From: Magnolia sinica
Taxonomy: Eukaryota > Streptophyta > Magnoliopsida > Magnoliales > Magnoliaceae
Direction: 5' to 3'
Assembly (NCBI RefSeq): GCF_029962835.1
Contig: NC_080588.1
Coordinates: forward strand, 68,354,501-68,418,500
DNA: 64,000 nucleotides
Position 1 is the first letter of the stretch. The number at the start of each line of letters is the position of its first letter. This document shows positions 1-10,879 of this stretch, piece after piece. The position numbers and the translations under genes were made by a program. Below the pieces are notes generated by a model. It made no database searches, was not told the DNA's origin, and saw only the letters and a list, made by a program, of their open reading frames with translations.

Positions 1-3000
1 TGCAAAGGAGTTCCCCCGAGGGTCAAACTTCCCATCGCAAGGGAATCGATTCTTAAGCGTCCAGGGATGAGATTTCCAGGTCCAAATTTATCTTGACTAG
101 CATGAGCATCCACATCATTATTCATTGACGTGGATACCACAATATCATCCAACTGAAAGGTTTCCTCTTGGATGGAGAAGTCCCTATCTGATGAGCCGAC
201 AGCATACGAGCTACTATCATTACATTTATGATCGCCATTGCTTCCATCAAAATCTGCACACAAGCCATTCTTGATCTCGGTCTGCTCAGCACTGCTTCCA
301 TGCGCAACTATGAAAGAAAAACTCATCAAGATAAAATTTGAATATTTGCTAATTAGCAACAAGACAAGAGCAAGCACTAGTAAATAATGCCCAAGATCAG
401 AAATAAGTAAAAGCGAAGAAGCATTAAGGGAAGTGAAGGAAAACAATGAAGTTTTAAGCACAGAAAGAGATTCATCTCAGAATTCCATATCATAAACAGC
501 TTCAGATATAAACAGAAATTTTTTTTTCTTCTTCTTCTTCTTCTTCTTCTTCTTTTGAAACAATGGAAAGATACAAACAGAAAATGGTGCTCTCAAGAGC
601 TTAGACTCAATCATCATCATGGTATTTCTAGCTTCCCTGAAGAATTCTGTTTTCCTTTTTCTTTTTCTTTTTCTTTTCTTGCCTTTGTGAGCAGAATATA
701 CTAATCTTATCATCACCATTCAAATGAATATAAATTATCCTCATCATCATCATCATCATAGCCTTATCCCAACTAATCAGGGTTGGCTACATAATCCTTT
801 TATGCCATTCCACTCTTTCAAGGGCCAGAACTACAATTGGACCATAGGTCTCCAAGTCTTTTATATTCAAAATAAATATAAATGCTTTGGTTAAAATGTG
901 ATTACCCAATGCTAAGATTTCCAAGGAATCAACTCCACAAGCTAACTGATGGCAACGGGCCCAATCCAAAGAACCAGGTCCAGGCCCAGGTCCATAACTT
1001 GCTTGCAAGCCCAAGTGCCTAGGGACTATAAGATAGTTATTAAAGAAGGGAAGTCATTACAGAGGGTGTTGGCTGGCTTGAGAAAGGTGAAATGCATGGG
1101 AATTTGTCAAGGTAAATTTCTGACAAAGCGGTATTGGAAACCAAGTTTGATAAGAAGATCAGCATGAGAATTATAAAGCAGTAGATATCCTATATTGACT
1201 ATTAATTGCATGTAGCTTCTTTAGCAAGTTTCCTCTTCTATACAAAATCATTTCTCCTATTCTTTTAAGCTTGAATGAATAGAAAAATAAAATAAAATAA
1301 ATTCCAGCACTAGTTTGCTTCCTTGGTGGTCTATCAGAGGTGAGCTATTGTCGATTGACTGGTGTGACTCATATCTTGAATTAATGGTTCAAGGTGAGAA
1401 TCTGAAGACTTTAGTTTCAAGTTGTTCAACTCGGTCCATTATCATCTTCTTTCTTATCTGTGTCTTTTCTTTGACTAATCAATCAACCACCAAGACTTGC
1501 TAACTTCCTTGGTGGTGTGATACCACCAACCCCTTTCAAAGTTGAGACGTGTCTGATTCGTTGGTTTGACTCTAATTTTAAATTAGAGGTCTAATAGAAT
1601 TAGAGCAGGCTCCGAAGACTAGTTCCAAGCTGTGTGACTTGGCCCATTATCATCTTCTTTCTAATTCCAGCCTTTTCTTTAACTTTCTGATCTGTTGACC
1701 ACCACATAAATCCCTCTTACCTCTTTGTTCAATCACTCCTAAACCTCATCTAACACATCTGTCCTACATCACTAAATAACCAACTGCAATTGAAGCAAAA
1801 AAGAAATAGATAAAAGCAAAAAAATAAATGAAAATCCTTGGGCAACAAACACGACAGTGAATTACCCACGTGAAATTTTCGAACTTATTGGTGTAGAACC
1901 TAATCCACATTACATTGATGAATACGTTCATTAACAGCACCCTTCTCATCATAACCAACCACTCATGCTATTGGATTGCTTCCTTTTCTAGATGAAGTGA
2001 TGCCAATATAAATCATAGCCAGTTTTGTCTTAATAGCCTACTACACAGCATGTACCATACGTTATGTCATTGCATAGCCTTCGCACTACATAGCGCATAA
2101 AAATAGTGAATTCCCATGTAGCGTACTCTATACACTACATAGGGTTGCTATACATATGCTACATGCCACCACAACACATTGTTGTATCCCTGCGGATATT
2201 TCTCTTTCTAACCACATGTTCTTTGGGGCATATTATGTAGAAACAAGATGACTCGGCCTTAAGACTTTCCAACTCGTTCTTTTCTGAAGTTGAAGTTTGA
2301 GTAGCTCTACGCCACACTAGACGTAACTTACGCTAAATGCTATTTTTCACTAAAATGGTAAAGTGAAATAATATGAGCAACAATATCAATCAATTGTGTT
2401 GCTATTTTATCTTTATACTTACTCTTTGCCCTAATTTTAATTAAAAAACTCAAACTTGGCTAAACTCTATGTAGCTTATGCCTCACCCTTCATGGAGGCA
2501 TTGTTTGATGTATCCCAATATTATTGATAATATCCGTATCTCCAGTTCGGCGATGCCAATAACACTAGTAGTATCGGAAATTCCAGGTATCGACAATAGA
2601 TTGCTAAGTATCGCCAATGTATCGTCAATATTTTTTACTGTGTAAATTCCAGGTGTCACATGTATCATGAATATTTTCAATTGAGTAAACTCCAAGTGTC
2701 ACTTGTATTGCCAATCTTTTCAATTGAGTAAACTTCCGGAGTCGCTTGTATCGCCAATGTATCAATATCGCCAAAAATCTATTTATTAAAAAAATTTGTC
2801 ATTTCAATTTTTTTTACGGATGCATAGTTGTATGATGAAATGCAAGTTTTATGTGTGTGTATATGTATGCATGCATGGTTGGATGGATGGATGGATGAAT
2901 GAATGGATCATGGATGGATGGTTGGATGAATGGGCGGGTGTGTGTTTCCATGTGTGTCAGTGTGTGTGTATGCCCACATGCATGGATCATGCATATGTAT

Positions 3001-5482
3001 ATGTATGCAATGTTCGAAGTATCGGTATCATTACATGTACCGCTAGCTGGGGATACGGAAACATGTACCGAGATTGCCGATGTTAGCATTGATATGAAAA
3101 ATGATAGTTGACTTAGGGGAACATTGGGGAAACACGAGGAAATGGTGGAATTTCTCAATGAAACTTCAGAAGATGCTAAAATACACGTATTTACATATTT
3201 AGGAATCAAATAACTGCAAAAAAGATGAACACATAATAAGTTTCTCTTTAATGGGGGTCTAAAAGCATGTAACGCTAACTCAAAGAAAAGATAGCGAAAC
3301 AGGGGGGAGATGGTGGAATTTTTCAATGATACTTCAGGAGGTGTTAAACTACACAGATTTGCATATTTAAGAATCAAATAATAGCGAAACGATGCATATT
3401 TAGGAATCAAATAATAAGTTTCCCTTTAATGGGCCTAAAAGCATGTATCGTTGACTCAGGAAAACTGAGGACTATTGAGCTTGCTCACTATCATTGCATC
3501 TTTTCTCTTGTGTGACTCGAACTTTCGATTTGGTATGCCGAACTAGTGTTTGTAGAGAAACAATAGAACTTGCTCAAAGAAAATATCATTCAACTATCTT
3601 ATTCCACAAGGCTAAATGCCTTACTAATAATGAGTGTTTACAAGGTTTCCTCGAGAAAATCTCTAGCATAATCTAAGGAATCTAAAATGGAATTCCTTGC
3701 TAGCCAAGATCTCTAAAATAAGAAAATCCTTGAACATGAAAATCTAATAATAATTATTTCCTATCATATAGATATTTTCCTAATAAAGAAATATGAAAGA
3801 AAGGAAAAAAAAAAGAGGAAGGGAAATTCGGTCATTTCTTCTGCACACATGTGGAGTGTGTCCGTGTGGGATGTGGCGAGGTTGCATCATCCCCCATCCA
3901 TACTAACATCCAATGTGGAAGATTAGAAAAATCTTTTCTTCTACTTTTCTCACAACCAAGCTAGGACTCCAAAACCAGTATGAGTCTTGCATCGAACCAG
4001 TCATACACACGGGAAACCAAGGTCAAGTCACCCTGGACCAGAAGAAGAATGGTTTCTCTAACCAGTTGCTACTAAGTGAGCTAGTTTACTTGAGTGAGTT
4101 GTTGTGTATGTGAACTATTATCTAATGCCAACTAGATCAAGGAAGAAACTAATTACAATAAGATTCAACGTACCGGATTGAAGTTTGAACTACAAAAGAG
4201 AAAATAATGCAAGACTGTAAGCAAGCTCAACAGTCTAGTCTTAAATTAGAGATCACTCCCCCTCCAGCATTCAACAACCACAGTAAATAAACAAGAGAAT
4301 TTGCTCGAAGAGAGCCATTCAATTGTGTTATTCCATAGGCCTAAGCCTTACTTATAATGAGTGCTTACAATCTTCAACATAATCCGTGGAATCTAACGAT
4401 AGGATTCCTAGATAGCCAAGATATTTAAAATAGAAAAATAATAATGCTCATTTTTTGACATAGAATCTCTAAAATAAGAAAACACTTATGTAAGAAAAAT
4501 CTAAGTTACTTGTTTCCTAATATAGAGATATGAAAAAAAAAAAAAAAATTTGAAATTAGAGCATAGGCTTTAAAAAAAAAAAAACAGAAAGTGGGCCTTT
4601 TCTTGTGCACACTTGCGGAGCGTGCACATGTGGGATGTGAGTCGATTGCGTCATTATCCTAATTCTTACACTCATCACTAGAATTTCTAAATAAATAACA
4701 AATTCCCAAACAATGTAAGAATAAGAAGAAAATAGGGGAATTTGGAACCACTTGAGATTTCTAGCTGCAATTGTATCTATTATAGGCAAATGTTTCTTCG
4801 TAGAGCTGGTACAAGACAACACTAAACTAATTACCATGATATTAAACAAACACATGGAAACAGCTCAAAATCAACCTTCAACGGCAAACCTGTACCATTG
4901 CTTACTTCTACTTTCCTGAATTTCAATGTCAAACTTCTCAATAGAAAACAGGAGCTAGGCTATGGTGTGAGTTCGCAGTGCCTCAAGAGACCACCAGTGA
5001 TGACTTAATAGCTACACGTAATATGCATATGCACTGATCCAGACCGTCCAGGTCGTCGTCCGAACTGATGATGGAAGATAGGCTAAAAACCAGACCAATT
5101 GGACAATCCTCTCCATCCAATCAGCGGCCAATACACAGATGGTCAAAAAGGAAACTATCGGTGGCCCAATTTTCAATGCTCCCTCCGCAACAGAGAATAC
5201 ACACACACACCAGGTGCGAATGGTGTAACAAACTCACACCGTGATCCGGCTCATGAAAATCAACCAGAAAAGAGGGGAAAATAAGCCTTTTTTTAAAGAT
5301 CCAAACTTACAGCATTCCATGAAATTCAACTTCGTTGGGGAAGAATTCTCAGATTTTGAGTTTCCAGAAACCACGGATTTCTTCGAGAGCTCTTTGGGAG
5401 CCGATTCGACGATTTCGTCTTCTTCCTTGGAATCGTAAACGGAAATATCCTCTCGGGAGGAGCTCTGCATCGTTGAAGACAT
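1..5482 (-). CDS. Unrecognised plant gene, 5' part only (two exons, runs off left edge)
   Basis: Two exons can be read on the minus strand. Exon 1 is 5482-5311: it opens with ATG, encodes 57 codons rich in Ser, Glu and Lys (starts MSSTMQSSSREDISVYDSKE), and ends at a strong donor, GCT|GTAAGT. Exon 2 starts at 307 after a pyrimidine-rich TTTCTTTCATAG acceptor and stays open to base 1, about 101 codons, ending in the frame ...SLTLGGTPL. Exon 1 leaves one base and exon 2 supplies two, so the phases match and the joint reads ...NFMEC-F-AHGSS.... A small exon inside the 5-kb intron cannot be excluded. The visible 159 residues are acidic and serine-rich, with no membrane segment or known domain, suggesting a disordered N-terminal region. 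A second Met at codon 5 could also start translation. I do not recognise the family. The gene is cut by the window edge, not visibly broken. Confidence 0.6.
528..758. repeat. Microsatellites in the left-edge gene intron: CTT, CTTTTT-like and CAT tracts
   Basis: A CTT run occupies about 528-554, a TTTTTC-type run about 654-681, and a CAT run about 740-759. Reading frames over them are low-complexity artefacts. Confidence 0.85.
1318..1715. repeat. Divergent tandem duplication, two units of about 190-210 bp
   Basis: Unit 1 (about 1318-1503) and unit 2 (about 1504-1715) both begin CTTCCTTGGTGGT, both contain a TTGACT/TTTGACT-TAATT block followed by GAAGACT, and both contain CCATTATCATCTTCTTTCT before a CTTTTCTTT tract. 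The copies are diverged, so the duplication is old. It lies in the intron of the left-edge gene. Confidence 0.6.
2500..2790. repeat. Degenerate short tandem repeat with TATCGCCAATGTATC blocks
   Basis: Three imperfect units each carry AATNTTTTCAATTGAGTAAA, then a TCCAAGTGTCACTTGTAT-like block. Unit length is about 45-60 bp. Related TATCGG text recurs near 3017-3090. It is probably the decayed interior of a transposon. Confidence 0.4.
2872..2935. repeat. ATGG/GGATG microsatellite
   Basis: An imperfect run of TGGA/TGGT tetranucleotides, preceded by a GT/AT-rich stretch. The reading frames here (poly-Trp/Met/Asp on one strand, His/Pro on the other) are artefacts of the repeat. Confidence 0.8.
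3112..3457. repeat. Tandem duplication, two units of about 170 bp
   Basis: Each unit contains ATGGTGGAATTTNTCAATGA, then ACTTCAG.AG.TG.TAAA, CATATTTA.GAATCAAATAA, and TAAGTTTC.CTTTAATGGG, ending in AAAAGCATGTA.CG.T. The second unit has an additional small internal repeat, GATGCATATTTAGGAATCAA. Confidence 0.7.
3478..3900 (-). mobile_element. Copia-like LTR fragment, copy 1
   Basis: This copy shares ordered blocks with those at 4205-4690 and 17275-17885: GAACTTGCTC-like text, a CAA.T.TTATTCCA block, a CCTTACTAATAATGAGTG block, then a stretch of AATCT/AAAATAAGAAA text, and finally CACACATGTGGAGTGTG. In reverse complement the order (short TATAAGTAAGG-like promoter region, then downstream splice- and tract-rich sequence) resembles a Copia LTR. 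No coding domain is attached. Confidence 0.4.
4205..4690 (-). mobile_element. Copia-like LTR fragment, copy 2
   Basis: Same block order as 3478-3900 and 17275-17885: AGTCTAGTCTTAAATTAGAG, GATCACTCCCCCTCC, TGTGTTATTCCATAGGCC, CTTATAATGAGTGCTTACAA, and a terminal TTGTGCACACTTGCGGAGCG. It lies about 0.7 kb from copy 1 in the same orientation inside the intron of the left-edge gene. No gag-pol lies between them, so they are fragments or two solo LTRs. Confidence 0.45.
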
Positions 5483-5700
5483 GGAAATGCAGCGATTTGA
5501 AACTCGAATTCACGAAATGGAACGACAAAACCCTAGTACGGGAGATTGAAGAGGAAGCGACGGACACAGGAGTGCTCCGTCGTCCGTCGCGTTGGATGGT
5601 GTAGAGGTTCGGACCAGGAAGGCGGTGTTAGGGCTCGGAGAGACTGCCGGGAATTTACGTGAGGAAATGAAGGAAGATAAAAACTTTCATACTCTGGAAG
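5483..5700 (-). promoter_or_regulatory. Probable 5' UTR and proximal promoter of the left-edge gene
   Basis: This is the DNA immediately upstream of the ATG at 5482 on the minus strand. It is GC-richer than the flanks and free of transposon sequence until about 5740. No convincing TATA box was identified. The assignment rests only on position next to a well-supported first exon. Confidence 0.3.
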
Positions 5701-5739
5701 AGTGTGACGGATGATACTCAGTCATTAATAAATTAACCG

Positions 5740-6075
5740 TTTAGAATACAATTAGTGCAATTAAAACGTCCAAAATATGATCCAAACTGTGTATATATTA
5801 TGCACGAAATATTAATATTATTTGATTAGCTGAATACCAGATGGGTAGACATCTATTGGACGGTTGAATGAAAATATCCAACCGTCCTATTTCCACAAAC
5901 AAGTGTCCACGAATCAGATGTTATGATTGTTTAATCAATCTGATATTTTTCTGGTAACTTGTAGAAAGTAGCATTCACAATCTAGTCGGCTTTATTTGAG
6001 TTTATATGTGCCACTGATACAACTTCTGAATGCCTGCGTATCAAGCGTCATACGGCAACCCGAGTATCATGTCTT
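5740..6075. repeat. Dispersed 330-bp repeat upstream of the left-edge gene (matches PAS2 upstream region)
   Basis: Blocks shared in order with 15115-15450 are GTCCAAAATAT, ...GGACGGTT..., AAAATATCCAACCGTCC versus AAAATATCCAACGGTCC, AACAAGTGTCCACGAATCAG, CAATCTGAT, and TATCAAGCGTCATACG. A shorter inverted relative is near 50680-50790. It is non-coding. Confidence 0.65.
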
Positions 6076-6079
6076 CATC

Positions 6080-6625
6080 ACGAAGCGAAGTCTCCGTTTC
6101 AGAGACTGAGAGGAGAGTCTCGATCAGAGGATACGGATATTATCCTTGGCTTGTATTTCTTTACAATGAGCCATGGTTCAGTGATCTGAACCATTCATAT
6201 AACCTTCAGTAGCATGGATGGACGATGACATTGAAATCTAAAACTCTAGAAGGTCTCAGCCGTCCAATGTTTGGCCTTTTTTTCAATTTAGCGTGGACCG
6301 TTGTTGTATTTCCTATCTTATACTCTTCTTACAGGCCATTAGTTGGAGATTTAGGATTATCAACTGCTGAAGACTTTCGAAAATGGGCCACCCATTGTGC
6401 CGAGCATATTATCAATGGTGTAGATCGATTATAAATGGGACCCACTGTTGCAAGATGAAAACCCAAGGATACCATTATTCATATTACACTATGGGGAGGT
6501 GGACAGTCTATACACTACCTCGGGAGCTTTTGGTCTGGACTACCAAGTTCGAAGATCCAAACCGTTGGTTTGGTGAGCCTCACTCTGGATGGCTCTCTAA
6601 ATGGCAAATCCTATTAATAGATTGG
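6080..6625. other. Intergenic stretch with no recognisable feature
   Basis: Short open frames occur here but none has splice structure or a recognisable motif. The right part grades into the first inverted-repeat MITE. Confidence 0.4.
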
Positions 6626-6629
6626 TAGG

Positions 6630-7115
6630 CCTATCGCTACTGAAGTGACGTCACCAAGCTCTGTGGACCCCACCATGATGCATGTGTTGTATCTGTACCG
6701 TCCATCCACTTGGAGAGATCGTTTTATGGTATGAGAAAAGAATGAGATAGATCTAAAGCTCAAGTGGACCCCACCATAGAAAACGGCGGGGACAAAACAT
6801 CCACAGTTCAAAACTTCTTATGAGCCACAGAAGTTTCCGATTCAGTTGATTTTTATTTTTATTTTCACTTCATCTATTTTTATATTAACTTATGAATAAG
6901 TATTATCTCAAAAATATATCATGGTGGGCCTTATAAATGTTTCAACGGTGTTGTGATGGTTCCAGTTGAACTTTAGATCTATCTAATTCTTTTCCTCGTG
7001 CAATAAAACAATCTCTATAAATAGTTGGACGGCATGGATACAACGTATGCATCACGGTGAGGATCCACATAACTTGGTGACGTCACTTGAGTAGTGATAT
7101 GAATACTGACCTTGT
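6630..7115. mobile_element. GTGGGCCC-type inverted-repeat MITE
   Basis: The left end reads CTACTGAAGTGACGTCACCA and the right end is its near-perfect reverse complement, GGTGACGTCACTTGAGTAG. Inside are the family's paired blocks: CCATGATGCATGTGTTGTAT near the left, CAAGTGGACCCCACCATAG, and the mirrored TGGACGGCATGGATACAACG near the right. The element therefore folds back on itself over most of its length. It has no coding capacity. Confidence 0.75.
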
Positions 7116-7701
7116 CAGTATCTACTAGTTGAGTGTTATTTATGCCTGGAAACTGATTGCATACCGACGCTTTCAGCAGCGACCATGGTATATTTGTTTT
7201 ATCCATGCTGTTCATCCGATTTTCTAAATCTTCAGTGAAACACACCAAAAAAAAAAATTTACGGTGATTGAACAATGACCATTAAAAGCTTCGTAGGGCT
7301 ACGAAAATTTTGGATGATATTTTTGCTTTTCCTTAATCTATATCGCTGTTACCTAATCAACGGGATGGATGAAAAATAAAAATTACAATGGATCCTACAA
7401 AATTTTAAATGGTATACATTTGATCACCACTAATTTCCTGTGGTGTGGCCCACTTGAGATTTGGATGTAGTTTGTTTTTAAACCCATGCTTAGAATAATT
7501 ATCCAAAATGGATGGCCGGCATGGATAGTTCTAATACATTACGGTGGAGGCCACGAGGCACTATTCAGCAGCAACAATGAGTGGTAATATGCAATCTACG
7601 CTCTTTAACTCTGTATTTTCTTTCATAATCGTCCAATGACAGCGATTATGTCAGTGGTTTAGACTGGTGCAGGACGCGAATTGGCTAGGACGCGAATCCG
7701 C

Positions 7702-8223
7702 TACTGACAGGTTGAGCAGCGAGATTGCTGCTAAAGTGACGTCTCCAAGATATGTGGTCCCTCCTGCGTGTTTTGCATCCCTTGCCTTCTATCCATCTAA
7801 AGAGATTATTTTAGAGTGGGTTCCAAAGAATGAGTCACATCCAAAGCTCAAGTAGGCCCCACCACAGAAAGTAGTAAGGAGAGTGACATCACTATTAAAA
7901 ACTTCTAAAGGCCAAAAAAGTCTCCAATAAATTTGATTTTTGTGTTTTCCTTTAGTTCATGTCTTTGTTAACTTTTGAACATGTTGTATTTCAGAAAAAA
8001 TTATATTAAGCCTTAGGAAGGTTTCAATGGTGGGCAACAATTTTCTTGCTATTTTCTATGGTGGGTTCACTAAAGCTTTGGATCTGACTGGTTCTCTAAG
8101 TTATGCCTTAAAATAATATTTCCAAACGAATGAATATTGTTGATACAACACATACGTCATGGTGGAGCCCACAAAACTTGGTGACATCACTTCAGTGGGA
8201 ATCTCGCACTCAACCTGTCAGTA
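7702..8223. mobile_element. GTGGGCCC-type inverted-repeat MITE with long TIR
   Basis: The left end TACTGACAGGTTGAG mirrors the right end CTCAACCTGTCAGTA. Homology continues inward through AAGTGACGTCTCCAAG versus CTTGGTGACATCACTT, giving a terminal inverted repeat of about 45 bp. The core carries the usual GGTCCCTCC...GTTTTGCATCC and mirrored GATACAACACATACGTCATGG blocks. Confidence 0.75.
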
Positions 8224-8274
8224 CCTAATACGCATCCATGTGTATACAGTACCTAATACGCATCCATGTGTATA
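8219..8274. repeat. Perfect 28-bp tandem duplication at the MITE's right end
   Basis: Two identical 28-base units, 8219-8246 and 8247-8274, each begin CAGTACCTAATACGC. The first overlaps the last bases of the MITE ending near 8223, so the unit spans the insertion border. Confidence 0.9.
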
Positions 8275-8587
8275 AGTCGAGCCCGACACAGTGTATGCCA
8301 GCATTGTTTCCAAGAGAAGCATACCGCTTGTGAAACTATTATAGCCTATCCAAGGGGGATTAAATGAAATAATATCATTTGAAAGTAATTATTACGTGAT
8401 GTCGGGGTTGTCAAGGGATTCAATTATTCTTATTACTTCTATTCCAAGTTTGGTAGGTAAGAATTATCCATTTATTTCTTAGGTAAATGGAATACAGCAT
8501 TTGAATACCTATTTGGAGTCGTTGGTTAAAATGAAGATGTCGATGTGATTTTTTATTTTAACAGAAGGATCATGCATAAGTTGGTGC

Positions 8588-9040
8588 TTAGGAATGCTCG
8601 GTGGGGTCCACTGTGTTGTTTGTGAGAAATTCACTTCGTTCATTCATTTTGAGAGTTCATTGCAGGATAAGAGAAAAAAAATTAATTGGATCCAAAAGCC
8701 AAGTGGGCCACACGAGAGAGAAGAGTGGGGATTCAGTGGCCACCGTTGAAACATTTATATGGCTGAAGAAGTTTTGGATCAATTTGATATTTGTTTTCTC
8801 CCTTTATCCCAGTCTTTGTGACCTCATGAACAACTTAGATGACAAATAAACATCATTAGAAGCCCTAGGAAGTTTTCAACGGTGGCAATTATGGTCCCCA
8901 CTGCTTTCTATGGTGTGGTCCATTTCATTTTCTTGGCTCATGACCTAATGTGATCTCGAAAAATGGATAGATGATGTAGATGTAATGCTTATATCATGAT
9001 AGGGCTAGAGAACTTTGTGATGCCAATATTCCACCACACA
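8588..9040. mobile_element. GTGGGCCC-type inverted-repeat MITE
   Basis: Begins near GGTGGGGTCCACTGTGTTG, with GTGAGAAATTCACTTCGTTC, CAAGTGGGCCACACGAGAG and AGTTTTGGATCAATTTGATA. It ends near GATGTAATGCTTATATCATG. The right half is the degraded reverse complement of the left half. Confidence 0.65.
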
Positions 9041-9257
9041 ATCGGCTTCCAAATTTTCTCCCCACATAGGTTAATTAAATGGGATTGTGAAAATGCCCTT
9101 CATTCACATTTTTATCTGGCATGGTTTCCAAAGCATTAAACCAACATCAATAAAGAGAGTTATGGAATAAAGGAAAGGTTTGAAAAAATATTTTTTGCAA
9201 TTCAAACCCCCTTATTCTGATATAATACCATGAGCCAACCCCTTTAGCAAGTTAGTG

Positions 9258-9685
9258 CTCCAAAAAGTTAGGTGGGTCAATCATGATGTTTGCAAGAAAT
9301 TTATTCCATTCATCTATTTTTTATCGCACATATGCTAAAAAATAATCAGAACTAAAACTCAAGTGACCCACGACAAAGAAACAGTAAAAATTGAATGTTT
9401 ATCATTGAAATCTTAATAGAATTACAAAAGTTTGGAATTGGTTTTTTTTTTTCGTCCAAGTAGAAGGAACCTTATGAACAATGAATGAAGGAGATTTTTA
9501 GTGTGGGAGTTCCCCTTTCTACTACTTTTCCTGTTGCAATGCCACTTGAGTTATAAATCTAATTTATTTTTAGACTGTTTTAGATCTAATTCATTTTTGA
9601 ACTCATGACCCAACATGATTCAGAGAAATAGATGGAGAGGTGAATTTATTAATCACATCATGGTGGCCCACCCAGCTTTGCCGTC
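9258..9685. mobile_element. GTGGGCCC-type inverted-repeat MITE, degraded
   Basis: Left AAGTTAGGTGGGTCAATCAT and right ATCATGGTGGCCCACCCAGC are mirrored. The internal half-sites CTCAAGTGACCCACGACAAA and ACTCATGACCCAACATGAT are recognisable. Confidence 0.6.
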
Positions 9686-9782
9686 AGAGGGTTTCACAAG
9701 GAACTTCCTCCTTCAGAATCTGCCACGTGCCTAACTGTTGTTAAATGCTGGATACACCGCAGGTCGCAGACAGTAAGCTGTA

Positions 9783-10245
9783 TCCATTCATTTTTTTCAT
9801 ATTACTGTAAGTGTATAAGCCTAAAATTGAAGCATATAAAAGGCTGGAGTGGACCATCACAACAAATAATGAAAATTCAACGTCTACCATTAAAAACTGC
9901 TTGCGGCCACAAAAGTTTCAGATCTGGCTAATATATGTTGTTTCCTTGCATCAATGTCTTTTTTAACCTTATGAACCGTCCGATAACAAATAAATATTAC
10001 CATGGGCCCTAGGAAGGCTTCAACGGTGGAAGTCATCCTCGTTTATTTTTTATGTTGTGGGGCACTTGAGCTTTAGATATTCCATGATTTTGTACACTTG
10101 AGCTTTGGATATTCTTCCATTATAGGATCATGACAGAAAACAAGTTGGTAAAACATGAGTTGAAAGGCATGGATAAGAGACATACATAACGGTTGGACAT
10201 ATACATCACGGTGGGCCTTACAAAATTTACACGATGGCATATTGA
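9783..10245. mobile_element. GTGGGCCC-type inverted-repeat MITE, left end lost
   Basis: The core blocks AAAATTGAAGCATATAAAAG, GGAGTGGACCATCACAACA, AAGTTTCAGATCTGGCTAAT and GTGGAAGTCATCC are present, with right-end sequence ATACATCACGGTGGGCCTTA. A matching left GGGCCCACC end is not visible. Confidence 0.55.
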
Positions 10246-10309
10246 GTATGAAATCTGCATCCTCCCGTGCAAAGCCGTGTAGGTTGGGGGCTGATTGCCT
10301 ACTAAGTAA

Positions 10310-10770
10310 GCTTGACGAGTAAACTTTGTGGGGCCATCATAATGTATATGTTTCATCTGTGCTTTTAATCCGTTTTGACAGCTCATTTCATGGCATGATC
10401 TAAAATTTGAAGCATATCCAAAGCTAAAGTGGAGCACATTACATGAAAATAGTGGGTATAATGACATCCACCATTGAAACCTTCCTCGATCCAACGGTGA
10501 TTTTTATTTGTCATCCAACATGTTCATAAGGTCACACATTCATGGCTGAAGGGAAAAAACAAATATCAGCTTGATCCAAGACTATTGTGGCTCCCAAGAA
10601 GTTTTCAATAGTAGGCCTGCTTCGATTCCAATGGTTTCTTGTGGTGTGGTCTACTTGAATTTCTGATATGCTTTAATTTTGGACCCATAATCTTAAATGA
10701 TATGATAAAAAAGGATGGCCGCGTGGATAAGACATGCATCATGGTAAGCCCCAACAACACAATGTTGTGG
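10310..10770. mobile_element. GTGGGCCC-type inverted-repeat MITE
   Basis: Left TTTGTGGGGCCATCATAATG and right CATGCATCATGGTAAGCCCC mirror each other. Internal GAAGCATATCCAAAGCTAAA and TTGTGGTGTGGTCTACTTGA blocks match the family. Confidence 0.65.
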
Positions 10771-10879
10771 TGATTTCGTAAACATGAAGAAATTGAGAAG
10801 ACTTTGCCGCCAGCACATGAGAAGAGCTCCCATACCTGGCAAGGAATGATTTGAGGGAACTCAAGCACATGGGGTTGAA

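Noticed and set aside
2814-3410. A 198-residue open frame on the minus strand
   Set aside because: It spans a GGATG microsatellite and a tandem duplication. Its composition is repeat-driven and it has no splice or domain support.
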